Shown here in pieces: positions 41,639-50,452 of a DNA stretch of 64,000 nt; position 1 is the first letter of the stretch; the number at the start of each line of letters is the position of its first letter. The position numbers were made by a program, and so were the translations under genes. This DNA comes from Kocuria rosea (lineage in GTDB: Bacteria > Actinomycetota > Actinomycetes > Actinomycetales > Micrococcaceae), in contig NZ_CP035103.1 of assembly GCF_006094695.1 (NCBI RefSeq), positions 2,046,001-2,110,000 on the forward strand, written 5' to 3'. Under the pieces are notes generated by a model. The model did not search any database, was not told the origin of the DNA, and worked only from the letters and a program-made list of their open reading frames with translations.

Positions 41639-42277
41639 CTACCGGAGGAAGTAGACCACGAGGAACAGCACGATCCAGACGACGTCCACGAAGTGCCAGT
41701 AGTAGGACACGACGATCGCCGAGGTGGCCTCGAAGTGCCCGAAGCGCTTGGCGATGAAGGCACGCCCCATGATGAACAGGAACGCGATGAGACCGCCCGT
41801 CACGTGCAGGGCGTGGAAGCCCGTGGTGATGTAGAAGGCGGAGCCGTAGGAGTTGGCCGGGATGCTGATGCCGTGGGCGACCAGCTCGGCGTACTCGAAG
41901 GACTGCACCGCCACGAAGATCGCGCCCATGAGGAAGGTCAGGGCGAACCACTCGACCATGCCCCACCGGCGGACGTCGAACAGGCCGCCGGCCCGGCGGG
42001 GCTGGAGGCGCTCGGCCGCGAAGACGCCGAACTGGCAGGTCACCGAGCTGAGCACCAGGACGATGGTGTTGGCGAGGGCCAGCGGGACGTTGAGCTTGGC
42101 GGACTCCTCGGCCCAGAGCTCCGGTGCGGTGGAGCGCAGGGTGAAGTACATGGCAAAGAGGCCGGCGAAGAACATGACCTCGGAGGCGAGCCACACGATG
42201 GTGCCCACTGAGGTGAGGTTGGGTCGGTTGATCGACCCGCCTACCGGCTTGGCTGGGGTATGGGTTGCAGTCGTCAC
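41639..42277 (-). CDS. ctaE: Cytochrome c oxidase subunit III
   Basis: Seven-helix-type subunit III of the aa3 oxidase (actinobacterial form, 212 residues). Family motifs: [56 protein letters not shown] and [22 protein letters not shown] at the C-terminus. The start GTG at 42277 lies 6 bases after a -10 box, so the message is probably leaderless. It is the first gene of the ctaE-qcrCAB unit. Confidence 0.95.
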   Translation of the reverse strand: MTTATHTPAKPVGGSINRPNLTSVGTIVWLASEVMFFAGLFAMYFTLRSTAPELWAEESAKLNVPLALANTIVLVLSSVTCQFGVFAAERLQPRRAGGLFDVRRWGMVEWFALTFLMGAIFVAVQSFEYAELVAHGISIPANSYGSAFYITTGFHALHVTGGLIAFLFIMGRAFIAKRFGHFEATSAIVVSYYWHFVDVVWIVLFLVVYFLR

Positions 42278-42283
42278 AGAGAC

Positions 42284-42313
42284 ATTATGTCGCCAAAACT
42301 CCCGGTGGACCAA
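42284..42313 (-). promoter_or_regulatory. Promoter of ctaE-qcrCAB, leaderless start
   Basis: On the minus strand, TTGGTC (complement of 42308-42313), 18 bases, CATAAT (complement of 42284-42289), then 6 bases to the GTG of ctaE. The start of transcription should fall on or beside the start codon. Confidence 0.65.
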
Positions 42314-42513
42314 CCAGGGGCGGGGTCGGGCGGTTCGCGTGTCCGGGCGCCGAGGGCCCCCGCTGACGAGGCGCGCCGTCTCCCCGCGCGTCCGGGCGCG
42401 GGAGGCCGGGGATCCGGGGGCCTCCGGGACCCTGATGTGATCCGTGTCACAAGTCCTCGGCGAGGGACATCCCACGCCCGGGAGCCTGTTCGGGCCGGTC
42501 CGGCGGCGGGCGA

Positions 42514-42519
42514 TACGAT
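42514..42519 (+). promoter_or_regulatory. -10 box for leaderless trpD
   Basis: TACGAT ends 7 bases before the trpD GTG at 42527, and no ribosome site is present. The -35 is not clear. This promoter is divergent from the ctaE promoter about 230 bases away. Confidence 0.55.
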
Positions 42520-42526
42520 CGGGGAC

Positions 42527-43585
42527 GTGAACACGACGACACCGACGACCGCACCGCACTTCGAGTGGCCGGACCTGATCACCGCCCTGATCTCCGGCAC
42601 CGATCTGACCCGTGACCAGGCCTACTGGGCCATGGACACGATCATGTCGGGCGAGGTGTCCGACGTCGTCATCGCCGGTTTCCTCGTGGCCCTGCGGGCG
42701 AAGGGGGAGACGGTCGAGGAGCTGACCGGGCTGGCCGACGCCATGGTGGGCAACGCCCGGCCGGTCGACATCCCCGGCCCGGCCCTGGACATCGTCGGGA
42801 CCGGCGGCGACCGGCTCTCCAGCGTCAACATCTCCACGATGTCCGCCCTCGTGTGCGCGGGCGCCGGGGCGAAGGTCGTCAAGCACGGCAACCGCGCGTC
42901 GTCCTCGAAGTCCGGCTCCGCCGACGTCCTGGAGGCGCTCGGGGTGCGGCTGGACCTGCCGGTCGAGATGGTGGAGTCCGCGGCCCGGCACGTGGGCATC
43001 ACGTTCCTCTTCGCCCAGACCTTCCACCCGTCGATGCGCTTCGCCGCGGCGGCCCGGGCGCAGCTGCGCGTGGCCACCGCCTTCAACTTCCTGGGGCCGA
43101 TCACGAACCCGGCGCGGGTCGAGGCCTCGGCCGTCGGTGTGGCCGACCGCTCGCTGGCGCCGCTGATCGCGGGCGTTTTCGCGGCCCGCGGCGACCGGGC
43201 CCTCGTCTTCCGGGGCGGCGACGGCCTCGACGAGCTCACCGTGACGGCGCCCTCCGAGGTCTGGGAGGTCCGGGACGGGCGGGTCGACCACCACGACCTC
43301 GAGCCGCTCGACCTCGGCATGCCCCGGGCCACGATCGAGGACCTCCGGGGCCAGGACGCCCGGTACAACGCGGGCGTGGTCGAGCGGGTCCTGGCGGGGG
43401 AGAAGGGGCACGTGCGCAACGCCGTGCTGCTCAACTCCGCCGCCGGCCTCGTGGCCTTCGACACCGGTGCCGAGGGGTCCTTCCAGGACCGGATGGCCGC
43501 GGCGGTGCGGCGCGCGGAGGAGTCGGTGGACAGCGGCGCGGCCCGCGCCGTCCTGGACCGCTGGATCGCCCACACCGCACGCTGA
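42527..43585 (+). CDS. trpD: Anthranilate phosphoribosyltransferase
   Basis: Second step of tryptophan synthesis: anthranilate plus PRPP to phosphoribosyl-anthranilate. 352 residues. PRPP loop [18 protein letters not shown] near residue 87, anthranilate-binding [32 protein letters not shown] and [12 protein letters not shown] are all conserved. It is a single gene outside a trp operon, next to the respiratory cluster, as in many relatives. It ends before the shared terminator 43617-43649. Confidence 0.95.
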   Translation: MNTTTPTTAPHFEWPDLITALISGTDLTRDQAYWAMDTIMSGEVSDVVIAGFLVALRAKGETVEELTGLADAMVGNARPVDIPGPALDIVGTGGDRLSSVNISTMSALVCAGAGAKVVKHGNRASSSKSGSADVLEALGVRLDLPVEMVESAARHVGITFLFAQTFHPSMRFAAAARAQLRVATAFNFLGPITNPARVEASAVGVADRSLAPLIAGVFAARGDRALVFRGGDGLDELTVTAPSEVWEVRDGRVDHHDLEPLDLGMPRATIEDLRGQDARYNAGVVERVLAGEKGHVRNAVLLNSAAGLVAFDTGAEGSFQDRMAAAVRRAEESVDSGAARAVLDRWIAHTAR

Positions 43586-43616
43586 GGCGCCGCGCCGGCG
43601 GAGGGCCGACGACGAC

Positions 43617-43649
43617 GGAGGCCGGCGGGGCGTTCCCCCGCCGGCCTCC
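43617..43649. terminator. Bidirectional terminator after trpD
   Basis: A 14-bp perfect stem (43617-43630 with 43636-43649), 5-base loop, between convergent trpD and the RAM-domain gene. Confidence 0.82.
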
Positions 43650-43718
43650 TGCTGTCCGTGCGCCCGACCGCCGCGCGGGCTCCGGCCGGGTGGCACGAGG
43701 CCGGACGGCGGGTGGCCG

Positions 43719-43997
43719 TCAGTCGATGCCGAGCGAGAAGGCCGCCTCCAGGTCGTGCTTGCTGTAGGTCCGGAACGCGATGTTGGTGTTCGTGCCCACG
43801 ACGCCCTCGACCTTGGAGAGCCGGTCGGCGATGACGTCCGCGAGGTCCTCGTGCCGGTGCACGCGCACCATGGCGATGAGGTCCCAGTCGCCGGTCACGG
43901 AGTACACCTCGCTGATCCCGGGGATGTCCGAGATCTGCTCGGCGACCTCGGGGATCCGGTCGGCGGAGGTCTTGATGAGGACGATGGCGGTGAGCAT
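43719..43997 (-). CDS. Stand-alone Lrp/AsnC ligand-binding (RAM) protein
   Basis: 92 residues, a RAM effector domain without the DNA-binding helix-turn-helix: [56 protein letters not shown]. Such proteins form Lrp-like oligomers and bind amino acids; they may tune full-length Lrp regulators, but no partner is visible here. The ATG at 43997 is preceded by AAAGGTG. It lies 50 bases downstream of the DUF3054 gene on the same strand. Confidence 0.88.
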   Translation of the reverse strand: MLTAIVLIKTSADRIPEVAEQISDIPGISEVYSVTGDWDLIAMVRVHRHEDLADVIADRLSKVEGVVGTNTNIAFRTYSKHDLEAAFSLGID

Positions 43998-44047
43998 GGA
44001 GCACCTTTCGCGGGAGCGGGGCCGGCAGGACCGGCGGGACGGAGGGG

Positions 44048-44464
44048 TCAGCGCGGGCGGCGGGAGCGGGCCGCGCGCAGCCCCGAGACCAGGGCGCGGG
44101 GGCCCAGCAGGAAGACGCCGAGCACTGCGAGCGTGACGAGGACGAAGCTCGGTGCCGCGCCCTCGCCGACGAGCAGGCGCAGAGCCATGCCCACGGCCAC
44201 GGTCGTCGACCACAGCGCGACGCCCCGCGGCCAGACGGCGAACGGGGCGCGGTGCACCCGCCACCCGATCCAGCCCAGCAGGAGCCCGGCCAGGAACGGC
44301 CACGCCGTGATCAGGAGGCCGGCCGCGTCCAGGGCGTGGGTGCTGCGGCCCAGGCCGGCGAACAGCAGGACGAGCAGCACGTCCACGGTCAGCGCCGCGG
44401 CCCAGGGGTCGGGGTGCGTGGTGCGTTCCTCGGGGCGGGCGGTGAGGGGGGCGGACGTGTGCAT
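44048..44464 (-). CDS. DUF3054 domain-containing membrane protein
   Basis: 138 residues with four predicted membrane helices (AAALTVDVLLVLLFAGLG, LITAWPFLAGLLLGWIGW, TVAVGMALRLLVG and SFVLVTLAVLGVFLLG) and the family features DVLLVLLFAGLGRSTH and RGVALW. Function unknown. First gene of a two-gene unit with the RAM-domain gene. Its upstream side faces the gene-poor island. Confidence 0.83.
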   Translation of the reverse strand: MHTSAPLTARPEERTTHPDPWAAALTVDVLLVLLFAGLGRSTHALDAAGLLITAWPFLAGLLLGWIGWRVHRAPFAVWPRGVALWSTTVAVGMALRLLVGEGAAPSFVLVTLAVLGVFLLGPRALVSGLRAARSRRPR

Positions 44465-45389
44465 GCTGGCAGTCTAGTGCGGCGTCCGCTGGTCGCGATC
44501 CGGGACTCCCGAAGCCTCAGGTGCACCTTGAGAGTTGAGGGCTGCGGGCGAAAAAAGTCTCAACCTTCCACCAGGGGTCGATGGTCCGGGCCCGGAGGCC
44601 AGGGAGGGCCGCCGGGCCGCCTCGGGTGCCGGACTCGTGACGGAATGCGGGACGGCGGGGTGGCTGAGGAGTACCACATCCTCGTGCGGTGCGGCGCGGC
44701 GTCCCGGTGGAGCGGTCGGTGCGACGAGCGGCGGAGGTGTGTGCGACAGGGGATGCTCGGGAGTGGTACATAGCGGGTGGAACGGGCCGGAGGGGAGCCT
44801 TCGCTCCACGCTACTTTACATAATGCAGATTATCGGCGCTTTGCGGAGCAGGCTGTCCGGGGGGCAGCGCTCAGCATCCGTGTCCGCGCACGCCGTCGTT
44901 CCGGCTGTTCCGGTGAGCTCCGGACGCTCGGCTCTGCCGTGACGACACGACCCCGTCCTGCAGCGCGGATTCATCGCGCGGCTCCGGGGCCGGCAGGAGC
45001 GACCCGCCGTGAGATCCCGGACGACGACGGAACGGTGGGCCGTGGGCCTCTCCGCCGCCGGGCTCGTGCTGGGCTCGGTCGCGCCCGTCCTGACAGTCGT
45101 CCGACAGGACACTGGCACCGAGCCCGCGCTCGTCGTCGTCGCGCCGATGCTCGCAGCACCGTTACGACACGGCGGACCGGCCGTCCCGCTCCGAACAGAC
45201 CGGCGCCTCTCCCCTGTCGACGCCGTCAGCAAGCCGATGTCCTCGTGTTGCGCCGCCCGGCCCTCCTTTTGTGGCCACTTGTGGGGGGATTCCCCCGTCG
45301 ACCCGGCCTCGGGGGCCGGCCGCCGATACGCTCGCCGTGGCCGACCTGAATTCGCGTCGGCAAATTCTTGGTTCAAGGGGAGGACATCC
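44465..45389. other. Gene-poor island of 0.9 kb
   Basis: No recognisable gene on either strand. Visible features: an A/T-rich palindrome ATAAT-GCAG-ATTAT (44820-44833) overlapping a -10-like CATAAT, unusual in this G+C background, and an in-frame GTG at 45009 with GGAG upstream. That frame reads through a hydrophobic stretch (AVGLSAAGLVLGSVAPVLTVV) straight into the lipoprotein frame at 45390. It may be a decayed membrane-protein gene or long untranslated leader. Confidence 0.4.
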
Positions 45390-46835
45390 GTGGGACGACG
45401 GAACACTGTGATCGTGACGGACGGCCGGGGGCGCCGGCTGGTGACCTCCGTGCTGGCCCTGTCGGTGCTGGCCCTGGCCGGCTGCGGACAGGACGACGGC
45501 TCGGACGCGCCCCCCGCGACCGCCTCCGGATCGGTCGCCCTCTCCCCCTCGCACGGCGGCCTGCAGGGCGGGAACCTGGTCCTGGCGGACACCGGCGGGG
45601 GCACCGACGGCCCGGTCACCGTCCGCTTCGGCGAGACGGAGGTCGAGTGCGAGTTCGACGACCGCTCCGCGCGCCACGCCTGCGTGGCCCCGGCCCGCGG
45701 GACCCCGGGCACGGTGGAGGTCTCCTTCGCGTCCGGCGGGAGCGACGTCGGGGAGAAGACCGCCTACACCTACACGACGCAGGGCACGCAGGACGTCCCC
45801 CTCCTCACGGTGAACACGGAGACCGTGCGCAGCAACGCCGAGGCGATCCGGGCCGACTTCCCGTCGAACGTCCAGCTCGGCGCCGTGCTCAAGAACGGCG
45901 AGCCCGTGGACGTGTTCGGCAAGGTCATCGAGGACGCCGCCGAGGTCGACTACATCTTCGTGCCGAAGCTCGACGACGCCATCGCCCTGCGCGAGGCCGG
46001 CGTCGAGGCGAAGATCGCGGTGCTCTACGTCGCCCAGATCGAGGACATCCCGCTGCTGATGCACTACGACGTGGAGGTCGCCGCCACGGACCCCGCCTGG
46101 GTCGAGGCGGCGGAACAGGTGCTGTCCACCACGGGAGGGACGCTGAAGGTCCACCTGTGGGTCGACACGGGGATGGGGCGCGAGGGCGTCGTGCCCGAGG
46201 AGGCGCTCCCCCTGGCCCGAGCCGTCGAGGACGCCCCGCACCTGGAGCTCGCCGGCATCGCCACGCACTTCTCCACCGTCACGGCGGAGGACAAGGACGC
46301 CATCGAGCGCAACGACACGGCCAACACCACGGTGGCCCAGAAGAACCGCTTCGACGGAGCGGTGGCCGCGATCCGGGACGCCGGCCTCGGGCAGGACGCC
46401 CTGATCCACGCGGGGGCCAGCGACGTGCTGGACCAGGAGATCGACTCCCTCTACTACGACCTGCTGCGGGTCGGCGGCATGTTCTTCGCCAGCAGCCCGC
46501 CGGAGACGACCCTCTACTCCTGGACCACGGAGCTGAGCCAGGTCAAGACGCTCCCCGCGGGCTGGTGCATCGACTACGGGTGCACCGAGCCGACCACCGA
46601 GCCCAAGAAGGTGGGTCTCGTCAACCACATCCCGTCCCGGGAGAACGAGCTGACCTACACGGTCGGCGGCAAGCAGGTCCCGGTGCTGCTCGACCACGGC
46701 ACGGTCCTGACCCTCGACCTGTCCGAGGTGCCGGAGGCGGCCGCCGGGGACGAGGTGGCCATCGACTTCAGCGCGGAGGCCTTCCACCTGCTCGACGCCA
46801 CCGCGCCGCTGCCGGTGACGACCACCGGCGGGTGA
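45390..46835 (+). CDS. Predicted lipoprotein with IPT/TIG-like module and alanine-racemase-like domain
   Basis: 481 residues. The signal peptide ends LALAGC, so Cys 32 should be lipidated and the protein anchored outside the membrane. Residues about 47-130 look like an IPT/TIG beta-sandwich (VALSPSHGGLQGGNLVLADTGG, VRFGETEVECEF, GTVEVSFASGG). Residues about 138-465 follow alanine racemase (fold type III). AVLKNG carries a Lys (169) where the PLP lysine sits, VDTGMGREGV matches the family VDTGMGR, and THFSTVTAED, HAGASDVLD, YDLLRVGG, the Tyr in DYG, and PVLLDHGTVLTLDLS-AAGDEV follow in order. The family Tyr four residues after the PLP lysine is absent. The GTG at 45390 has GGGGAGG at 45377-45383. 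An extracytoplasmic PLP enzyme would be unusual; it could instead bind amino acids or another ligand. Neighbours give no pathway. Confidence 0.8.
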   Translation: MGRRNTVIVTDGRGRRLVTSVLALSVLALAGCGQDDGSDAPPATASGSVALSPSHGGLQGGNLVLADTGGGTDGPVTVRFGETEVECEFDDRSARHACVAPARGTPGTVEVSFASGGSDVGEKTAYTYTTQGTQDVPLLTVNTETVRSNAEAIRADFPSNVQLGAVLKNGEPVDVFGKVIEDAAEVDYIFVPKLDDAIALREAGVEAKIAVLYVAQIEDIPLLMHYDVEVAATDPAWVEAAEQVLSTTGGTLKVHLWVDTGMGREGVVPEEALPLARAVEDAPHLELAGIATHFSTVTAEDKDAIERNDTANTTVAQKNRFDGAVAAIRDAGLGQDALIHAGASDVLDQEIDSLYYDLLRVGGMFFASSPPETTLYSWTTELSQVKTLPAGWCIDYGCTEPTTEPKKVGLVNHIPSRENELTYTVGGKQVPVLLDHGTVLTLDLSEVPEAAAGDEVAIDFSAEAFHLLDATAPLPVTTTGG

Positions 46836-46845
46836 CCGGCGCCGT

Positions 46846-47220
46846 TCAGGACCGACCGGCCGGGTCCTCGACGTCGTGGTCCAGCACGAGGTCGGCGTGG
46901 AAGTCCCGGGCCAGCTCCCGGGCGCGGGCGGCCCGGCGCGCGGAGGCCTCCGGTGCGACGGTGAGGTCCACGTAGACGACGGGCCGGCCGCAGGACTCCT
47001 CGAGCCGGGCCCGCAGCACCTCCGCCCGGTCGTCGCCGGGCGCGCAGCGGCCCGTGCCGAGCAGGACGAACGCGGGCTCGAAGTCGGGCTCGGCGGGAAC
47101 GCCCCGCGCGATCAGGGCGGGCAGCCGGGACTGCAGCGCGGAGAGGCCGACCACGGCGGTCGCCGTCCCGGCGAGCCAGGCGCCGGCGGCGGAGACCGCC
47201 AACGAGGTGATGAGTTTCAT
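46846..47220 (-). CDS. Small protein of unknown function with an N-terminal membrane segment
   Basis: 124 residues, not recognised. An N-terminal hydrophobic stretch (SLAVSAAGAWLAGTATAVVGLSAL) acts as signal or anchor. The rest is a mixed alpha/beta-looking domain with two cysteines about 17 residues apart, a VVYVDLTV strand, an Arg-rich helix and a charged end. A strong ribosome site (GGAGGAG, 5 bases from ATG) supports expression. Its stop is only 10 bases from that of the convergent racemase-like lipoprotein, with no terminator between. Confidence 0.6.
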   Translation of the reverse strand: MKLITSLAVSAAGAWLAGTATAVVGLSALQSRLPALIARGVPAEPDFEPAFVLLGTGRCAPGDDRAEVLRARLEESCGRPVVYVDLTVAPEASARRAARARELARDFHADLVLDHDVEDPAGRS

Positions 47221-47483
47221 GGATCTCCTCCTCCCGCGTGCCGGGGTCTGTGGGGCGGACCGGCACCGGGCCGGACCGACGGACGGTGGCGTCCCGCGGT
47301 CCCGGGAGAGTCCGGTGCGACCACGGTAGAGATCCCAACGCCCCCGGAACAGCGCCTATTCCGGGGACGCCGGCCACGGCCCTGCCGCCACGCCGCTCCA
47401 GCGTCCTGTCAGGCCCGTGGGGCAGAATGGGCTCAAGGCGAGGGTGCCCTCGCGGACGCGGATTCGGAAGGCCGGGGACGGAC

Positions 47484-47975
47484 ATGTGGGAGTGGCTGGT
47501 CGAGAACTCGTGGGTCCTGTGGCTGATCATCGTGATCGCTCTGGCCGCCGTCGAGATGCTCACCCTGGACTTCCTCTTCCTGATGATGTCCGCCGCCGCG
47601 CTGCTGGCGTTCGGGGTGAGCTGGGTGACGGACAACTTCGTGCTCCAGGTGGTGACGTTCGCCCTCGCCTCGGTGCTGCTCATCTTCGCGGTGCGGCCGG
47701 TGGCCCTGCGCCGCCTCAACCGGTCCACGCCCGGGACCGCGTCCAACGCCGCCCGGCTCATCGGCCTCCCGTGCCAGGTCCTGGACCCCGTGACCGGCCG
47801 CAGCGGGCTGGTGCGCCGGGAGGGCGACACCTGGAGCGCCCGCTCGGTCACCGGCGAGCAGCTGCCCCCCGGCACCGACGTCTTCGTCCACGACATCGAG
47901 GGCGCCACCGTCCTCGTGGCCCCGTACCCCGCGCCGGCCGCCGACGGCGGGCCGGCGCCGCGCCCGTCCTTCTGA
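47484..47975 (+). CDS. NfeD family membrane protein
   Basis: 163 residues. Two to three N-terminal helices (SWVLWLIIVIALAAVEMLTLDFLFLMMSAAALLAFGVSW, then VLQVVTFALASVLLIFAV) followed by the soluble OB-fold NfeD domain (ARLIGLPCQVLDPVTGRSGLVRREGDTWSARS). NfeD proteins pair with SPFH proteins, and the next gene is exactly that. A -10-like CAGAAT at 47423-47428 may be the promoter. ATG at 47484 starts the first helix directly. Confidence 0.9.
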   Translation: MWEWLVENSWVLWLIIVIALAAVEMLTLDFLFLMMSAAALLAFGVSWVTDNFVLQVVTFALASVLLIFAVRPVALRRLNRSTPGTASNAARLIGLPCQVLDPVTGRSGLVRREGDTWSARSVTGEQLPPGTDVFVHDIEGATVLVAPYPAPAADGGPAPRPSF

Positions 47976-48039
47976 CCCCCAAGACCGCACCGGCCCGGCG
48001 GGAACGCCGCCCGGAGCGGCACCACCGAGAGAGGCACCC

Positions 48040-49155
48040 GTGGACCTAGCCGTCATCGTCCTGCTCGCCATCCTGGTCGTCCTGGTCTTCATCATCCTGC
48101 TGAGGTCGGTGCGGATCATCCCGCAGGCCCGGGCCGGGATCGTCGAGCGACTCGGCAAGTACCAGAGCACCCTCACCCCCGGTCTGCACTTCCTCATCCC
48201 GTTCGTGGACCGTCTCCTGCCCCTCATCGACCTGCGCGAGCAGGTCCAGTCCTTCCCGGCGCAGTCCGTGATCACGGAGGACAACCTGGTGGTCGGCATC
48301 GACACGGTCGTCTACTTCCAGGTCATGGATCCGCGTGCCGCCACCTACGAGATCGTCGACTACATCCAGGCCGCCGACCAGCTGACGTCGGCGACCCTGC
48401 GCAACGTGGTGGGCGGTCTGAACCTCGAGGAGGCGCTGACCTCCCGCGACAAGATCAACGCCGAGCTGCGCGGGGTCCTGGACTCCACCACGGGGCGCTG
48501 GGGCATCCGGGTGTCGCGGGTGGACATCAAGGAGATCACTCCCCCGCCGTCCATCCAGGACTCGATGGAGAAGCAGATGCGCGCCGAGCGGGAGCGCCGC
48601 GCGGTGATCCTCACGGCCGAGGGCGACAAGCAGTCGCGGATCCTCATGGCCGAGGGCCAGCGGCAGGCGGCCATCCTGTCCGCGGAGGGCGAGGCGAAGG
48701 CCGCGATCCTGCGCGCGGACGGTGAGGCCCAGGCCATCCGGAAGGTCTTCGACTCGATCCACCGGGCCCGGCCGACCCAGAAGCTGCTGGCCTACCAGTA
48801 CATCCAGACCCTGCCCAAGGTCGCCGAGGGCAGCGCCAACAAGGTGTGGATGATCCCCGCCGAGCTCGGCGACGCCCTGCGGGGCGTGGGCGACTTCCTC
48901 TCCAGGCCGGACGAGGACGGCCCGGACCGGACCTGGTCGGACGGGGACGAGATGCCGGAGCCCGAGTCCGCGGACGAGCCCCTCGTGAAGCCGGACGCCG
49001 TCCGGGTGACGGAGGAGGACCTGCAGCCCAACCTGGAGCGCACCACCGTCGACCCGGACGAGTTCACCATCCCCCGGCCCTCGACCATCGACCCGGAGGC
49101 CCCCGTGCGCCTCGACGACCCGATGCCGCCGCAGGACGGCCCGGCCGCCCGCTGA
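48040..49155 (+). CDS. SPFH/band 7 (stomatin-like) membrane protein
   Basis: 371 residues. N-terminal membrane helix (VIVLLAILVVLVFIILL), SPFH domain with RIIPQARAGIVERLGKYQSTLTPGLHFLIPFVD and FPAQSVITEDNLVVGIDTVVYFQVMDP, then a long coiled-coil region rich in Ala/Glu/Arg (about residues 175-245) and a Pro/Asp-rich tail. Together with NfeD upstream it probably forms a microdomain scaffold linked to membrane fluidity or protease control. The GTG at 48040 follows GAGAGAGG. Confidence 0.93.
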   Translation: MDLAVIVLLAILVVLVFIILLRSVRIIPQARAGIVERLGKYQSTLTPGLHFLIPFVDRLLPLIDLREQVQSFPAQSVITEDNLVVGIDTVVYFQVMDPRAATYEIVDYIQAADQLTSATLRNVVGGLNLEEALTSRDKINAELRGVLDSTTGRWGIRVSRVDIKEITPPPSIQDSMEKQMRAERERRAVILTAEGDKQSRILMAEGQRQAAILSAEGEAKAAILRADGEAQAIRKVFDSIHRARPTQKLLAYQYIQTLPKVAEGSANKVWMIPAELGDALRGVGDFLSRPDEDGPDRTWSDGDEMPEPESADEPLVKPDAVRVTEEDLQPNLERTTVDPDEFTIPRPSTIDPEAPVRLDDPMPPQDGPAAR

Positions 49156-49294
49156 CGCGGCGGACCCGGGCCCCGGGGAACAACCCCGGGAGCCCGTGCG
49201 TTGCACCCAGCGGATCCCGGGTCCGTGCGACCCGCCGTCAGCCCGAGCGTGCGCCACTGCCGTGGCCACCGTCAGTTATGGAGGAACCACCACA

Positions 49295-49630
49295 ATGAGC
49301 GACCGCAGCCTCAGGGGAATGCGTCTGGGCTCCCAGTCCATGGAGACCGAGGCCGGTGTCGAGCCGGCCCCGCGCCAGCGCGTCGAGTACCGCACCGCGG
49401 ACGGCGAGAAGGTCACCGTCACCTTCGCGGCGGAGGCCGAGATCCCGCCGGTGTGGGTGTCGAAGACCGGCAAGGAAGCGATCATCGTCAACGGCGAGAA
49501 GCCGGTGAACCCCAACGAGAAGCACCAGCGCACGCACTGGGACATGCTCCTGGAGCGGCGCAGCACGGACGAGCTCGAGGAGATCCTGGCCCAGCGCGTC
49601 GAGTTCTACCGGGAGAAGCACGCGATCTGA
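49295..49630 (+). CDS. rbpA: RNA polymerase-binding protein RbpA
   Basis: Actinobacterial transcription activator that ties group I/II sigma factors to core polymerase and stabilises open complexes. 111 residues. The N-terminal tail SLRGMRLGSQSMETE, core beta barrel, basic linker and sigma-interacting domain THWDMLLERRSTDELEEILAQRVEFYREK match the family. The core has WVSKTG where zinc-type RbpA has a cysteine, so this is probably a zinc-free form. ATG at 49295 follows GGAGGA at 49280-49285. Confidence 0.96.
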   Translation: MSDRSLRGMRLGSQSMETEAGVEPAPRQRVEYRTADGEKVTVTFAAEAEIPPVWVSKTGKEAIIVNGEKPVNPNEKHQRTHWDMLLERRSTDELEEILAQRVEFYREKHAI

Positions 49631-49637
49631 TCCTGTC

Positions 49638-49696
49638 GCCCGGCACATGCGGAGGGCCCCACCCGGTTCGGGTGGGGCCCTCCGCATGTGCCGGGC
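49638..49696. terminator. Very long bidirectional terminator between rbpA and the mannosyltransferase gene
   Basis: A 27-bp perfect stem (49638-49664 with 49670-49696) and 5-base loop GGTTC lie 7 bases after the rbpA stop and 18 bases from the end of the convergent gene. Confidence 0.93.
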
Positions 49697-49714
49697 AGCG
49701 CGCCGGTCAGAGGC

Positions 49715-50452
49715 TCAGCGGCGGGTGAGCTTGCCCGCCAGGGTCCTGGCGCGGGCGGTGAGCCCCCACTGGGCCACGCGCACGACGGCCTCCCGGGTCA
49801 CGTCCGGGCTCATCTTGGACTCGCCCTCGGCGCGCTCCACGAAGGTGATCGGCACTTCGACGACGCTCAGGCCGGCCCGCTCGGTGCGCCAGCCGAGATC
49901 GATCTGGAAGCAGTAGCCCTTGGAGTCGACGGTCTCGAGACCGATCCGCTCGAGGGTCTCGCGGCGGAAGGCGCGGTAGCCGGCGGTGATGTCGTGGATC
50001 CGGGAGCCCAGGAGCGTCCGGGCGTAGAGGTTGCCGCCGCGCGAGAGCAGCTGGCGCTGCAGGGGCCAGTTCACGGTGCGCCCGCCGGGGACATAGCGGG
50101 AGCCGATGGCCAGGTCGGCGCCGCGCCCCACGGCGTCCAGCAGCAGCGGGAGCTGCTCGGGCTGGTGGGAGCAGTCGGCGTCCATCTCGACCAGGACGTC
50201 GTAGTCCCGGGCCAGGCCCCAGCGGAAGCCGGCGATGTACGCGGCGCCGAGGCCCTCCTTGCTGGTGCGGTGCAGGACGTGGATGTTCTCGTCCGCGGCG
50301 GCCATCTCGTCGGCGAGACGGCCGGTCCCGTCCGGGCTGTTGTCGTCCACCACCAGCACGTGCCCGTCCGGGACGGCCTGGCGGAGCCGGTCCATCACGG
50401 TCGGGAGGGACTCGTGTTCGTTGTAGGTGGGGATGACGGTCAGTACGCGCAC
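49715..50452 (-). CDS. ppm1: Polyprenol monophosphomannose synthase (GT2)
   Basis: Transfers mannose from GDP-mannose to polyprenyl phosphate; the product feeds lipoglycan and protein mannosylation outside the membrane. 245 residues, catalytic domain only, without membrane helices. [14 protein letters not shown] at the start, nucleotide site [11 protein letters not shown], acceptor DxD-like [11 protein letters not shown], and [21 protein letters not shown] and KGYCFQIDL as in DPM synthases. GTG at 50452 has AAAGGA upstream. The roughly 120-base leader contains a GCCTGCC/GGCAGGC hairpin. Confidence 0.9.
   Translation of the reverse strand: MRVLTVIPTYNEHESLPTVMDRLRQAVPDGHVLVVDDNSPDGTGRLADEMAAADENIHVLHRTSKEGLGAAYIAGFRWGLARDYDVLVEMDADCSHQPEQLPLLLDAVGRGADLAIGSRYVPGGRTVNWPLQRQLLSRGGNLYARTLLGSRIHDITAGYRAFRRETLERIGLETVDSKGYCFQIDLGWRTERAGLSVVEVPITFVERAEGESKMSPDVTREAVVRVAQWGLTARARTLAGKLTRR

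Noticed and set aside
45009..45389. Extending the racemase-like lipoprotein upstream to GTG 45009
   Set aside because: The lipobox signal peptide and a strong ribosome site mark the start at 45390; the upstream part would bury the signal peptide at residue 128. Kept only as a possible relic.
47342..47366. Short inverted repeat CCCCGGAA/TTCCGGGG before nfeD
   Set aside because: Only 8 bp with a 9-base loop and no obvious transcript to end; could be chance in this sequence.
49665..49669. rbpA hairpin considered as a CRISPR-like or IS-end repeat
   Set aside because: A single inverted repeat with a 5-base loop between convergent genes is a terminator; no second copy was seen in the window.
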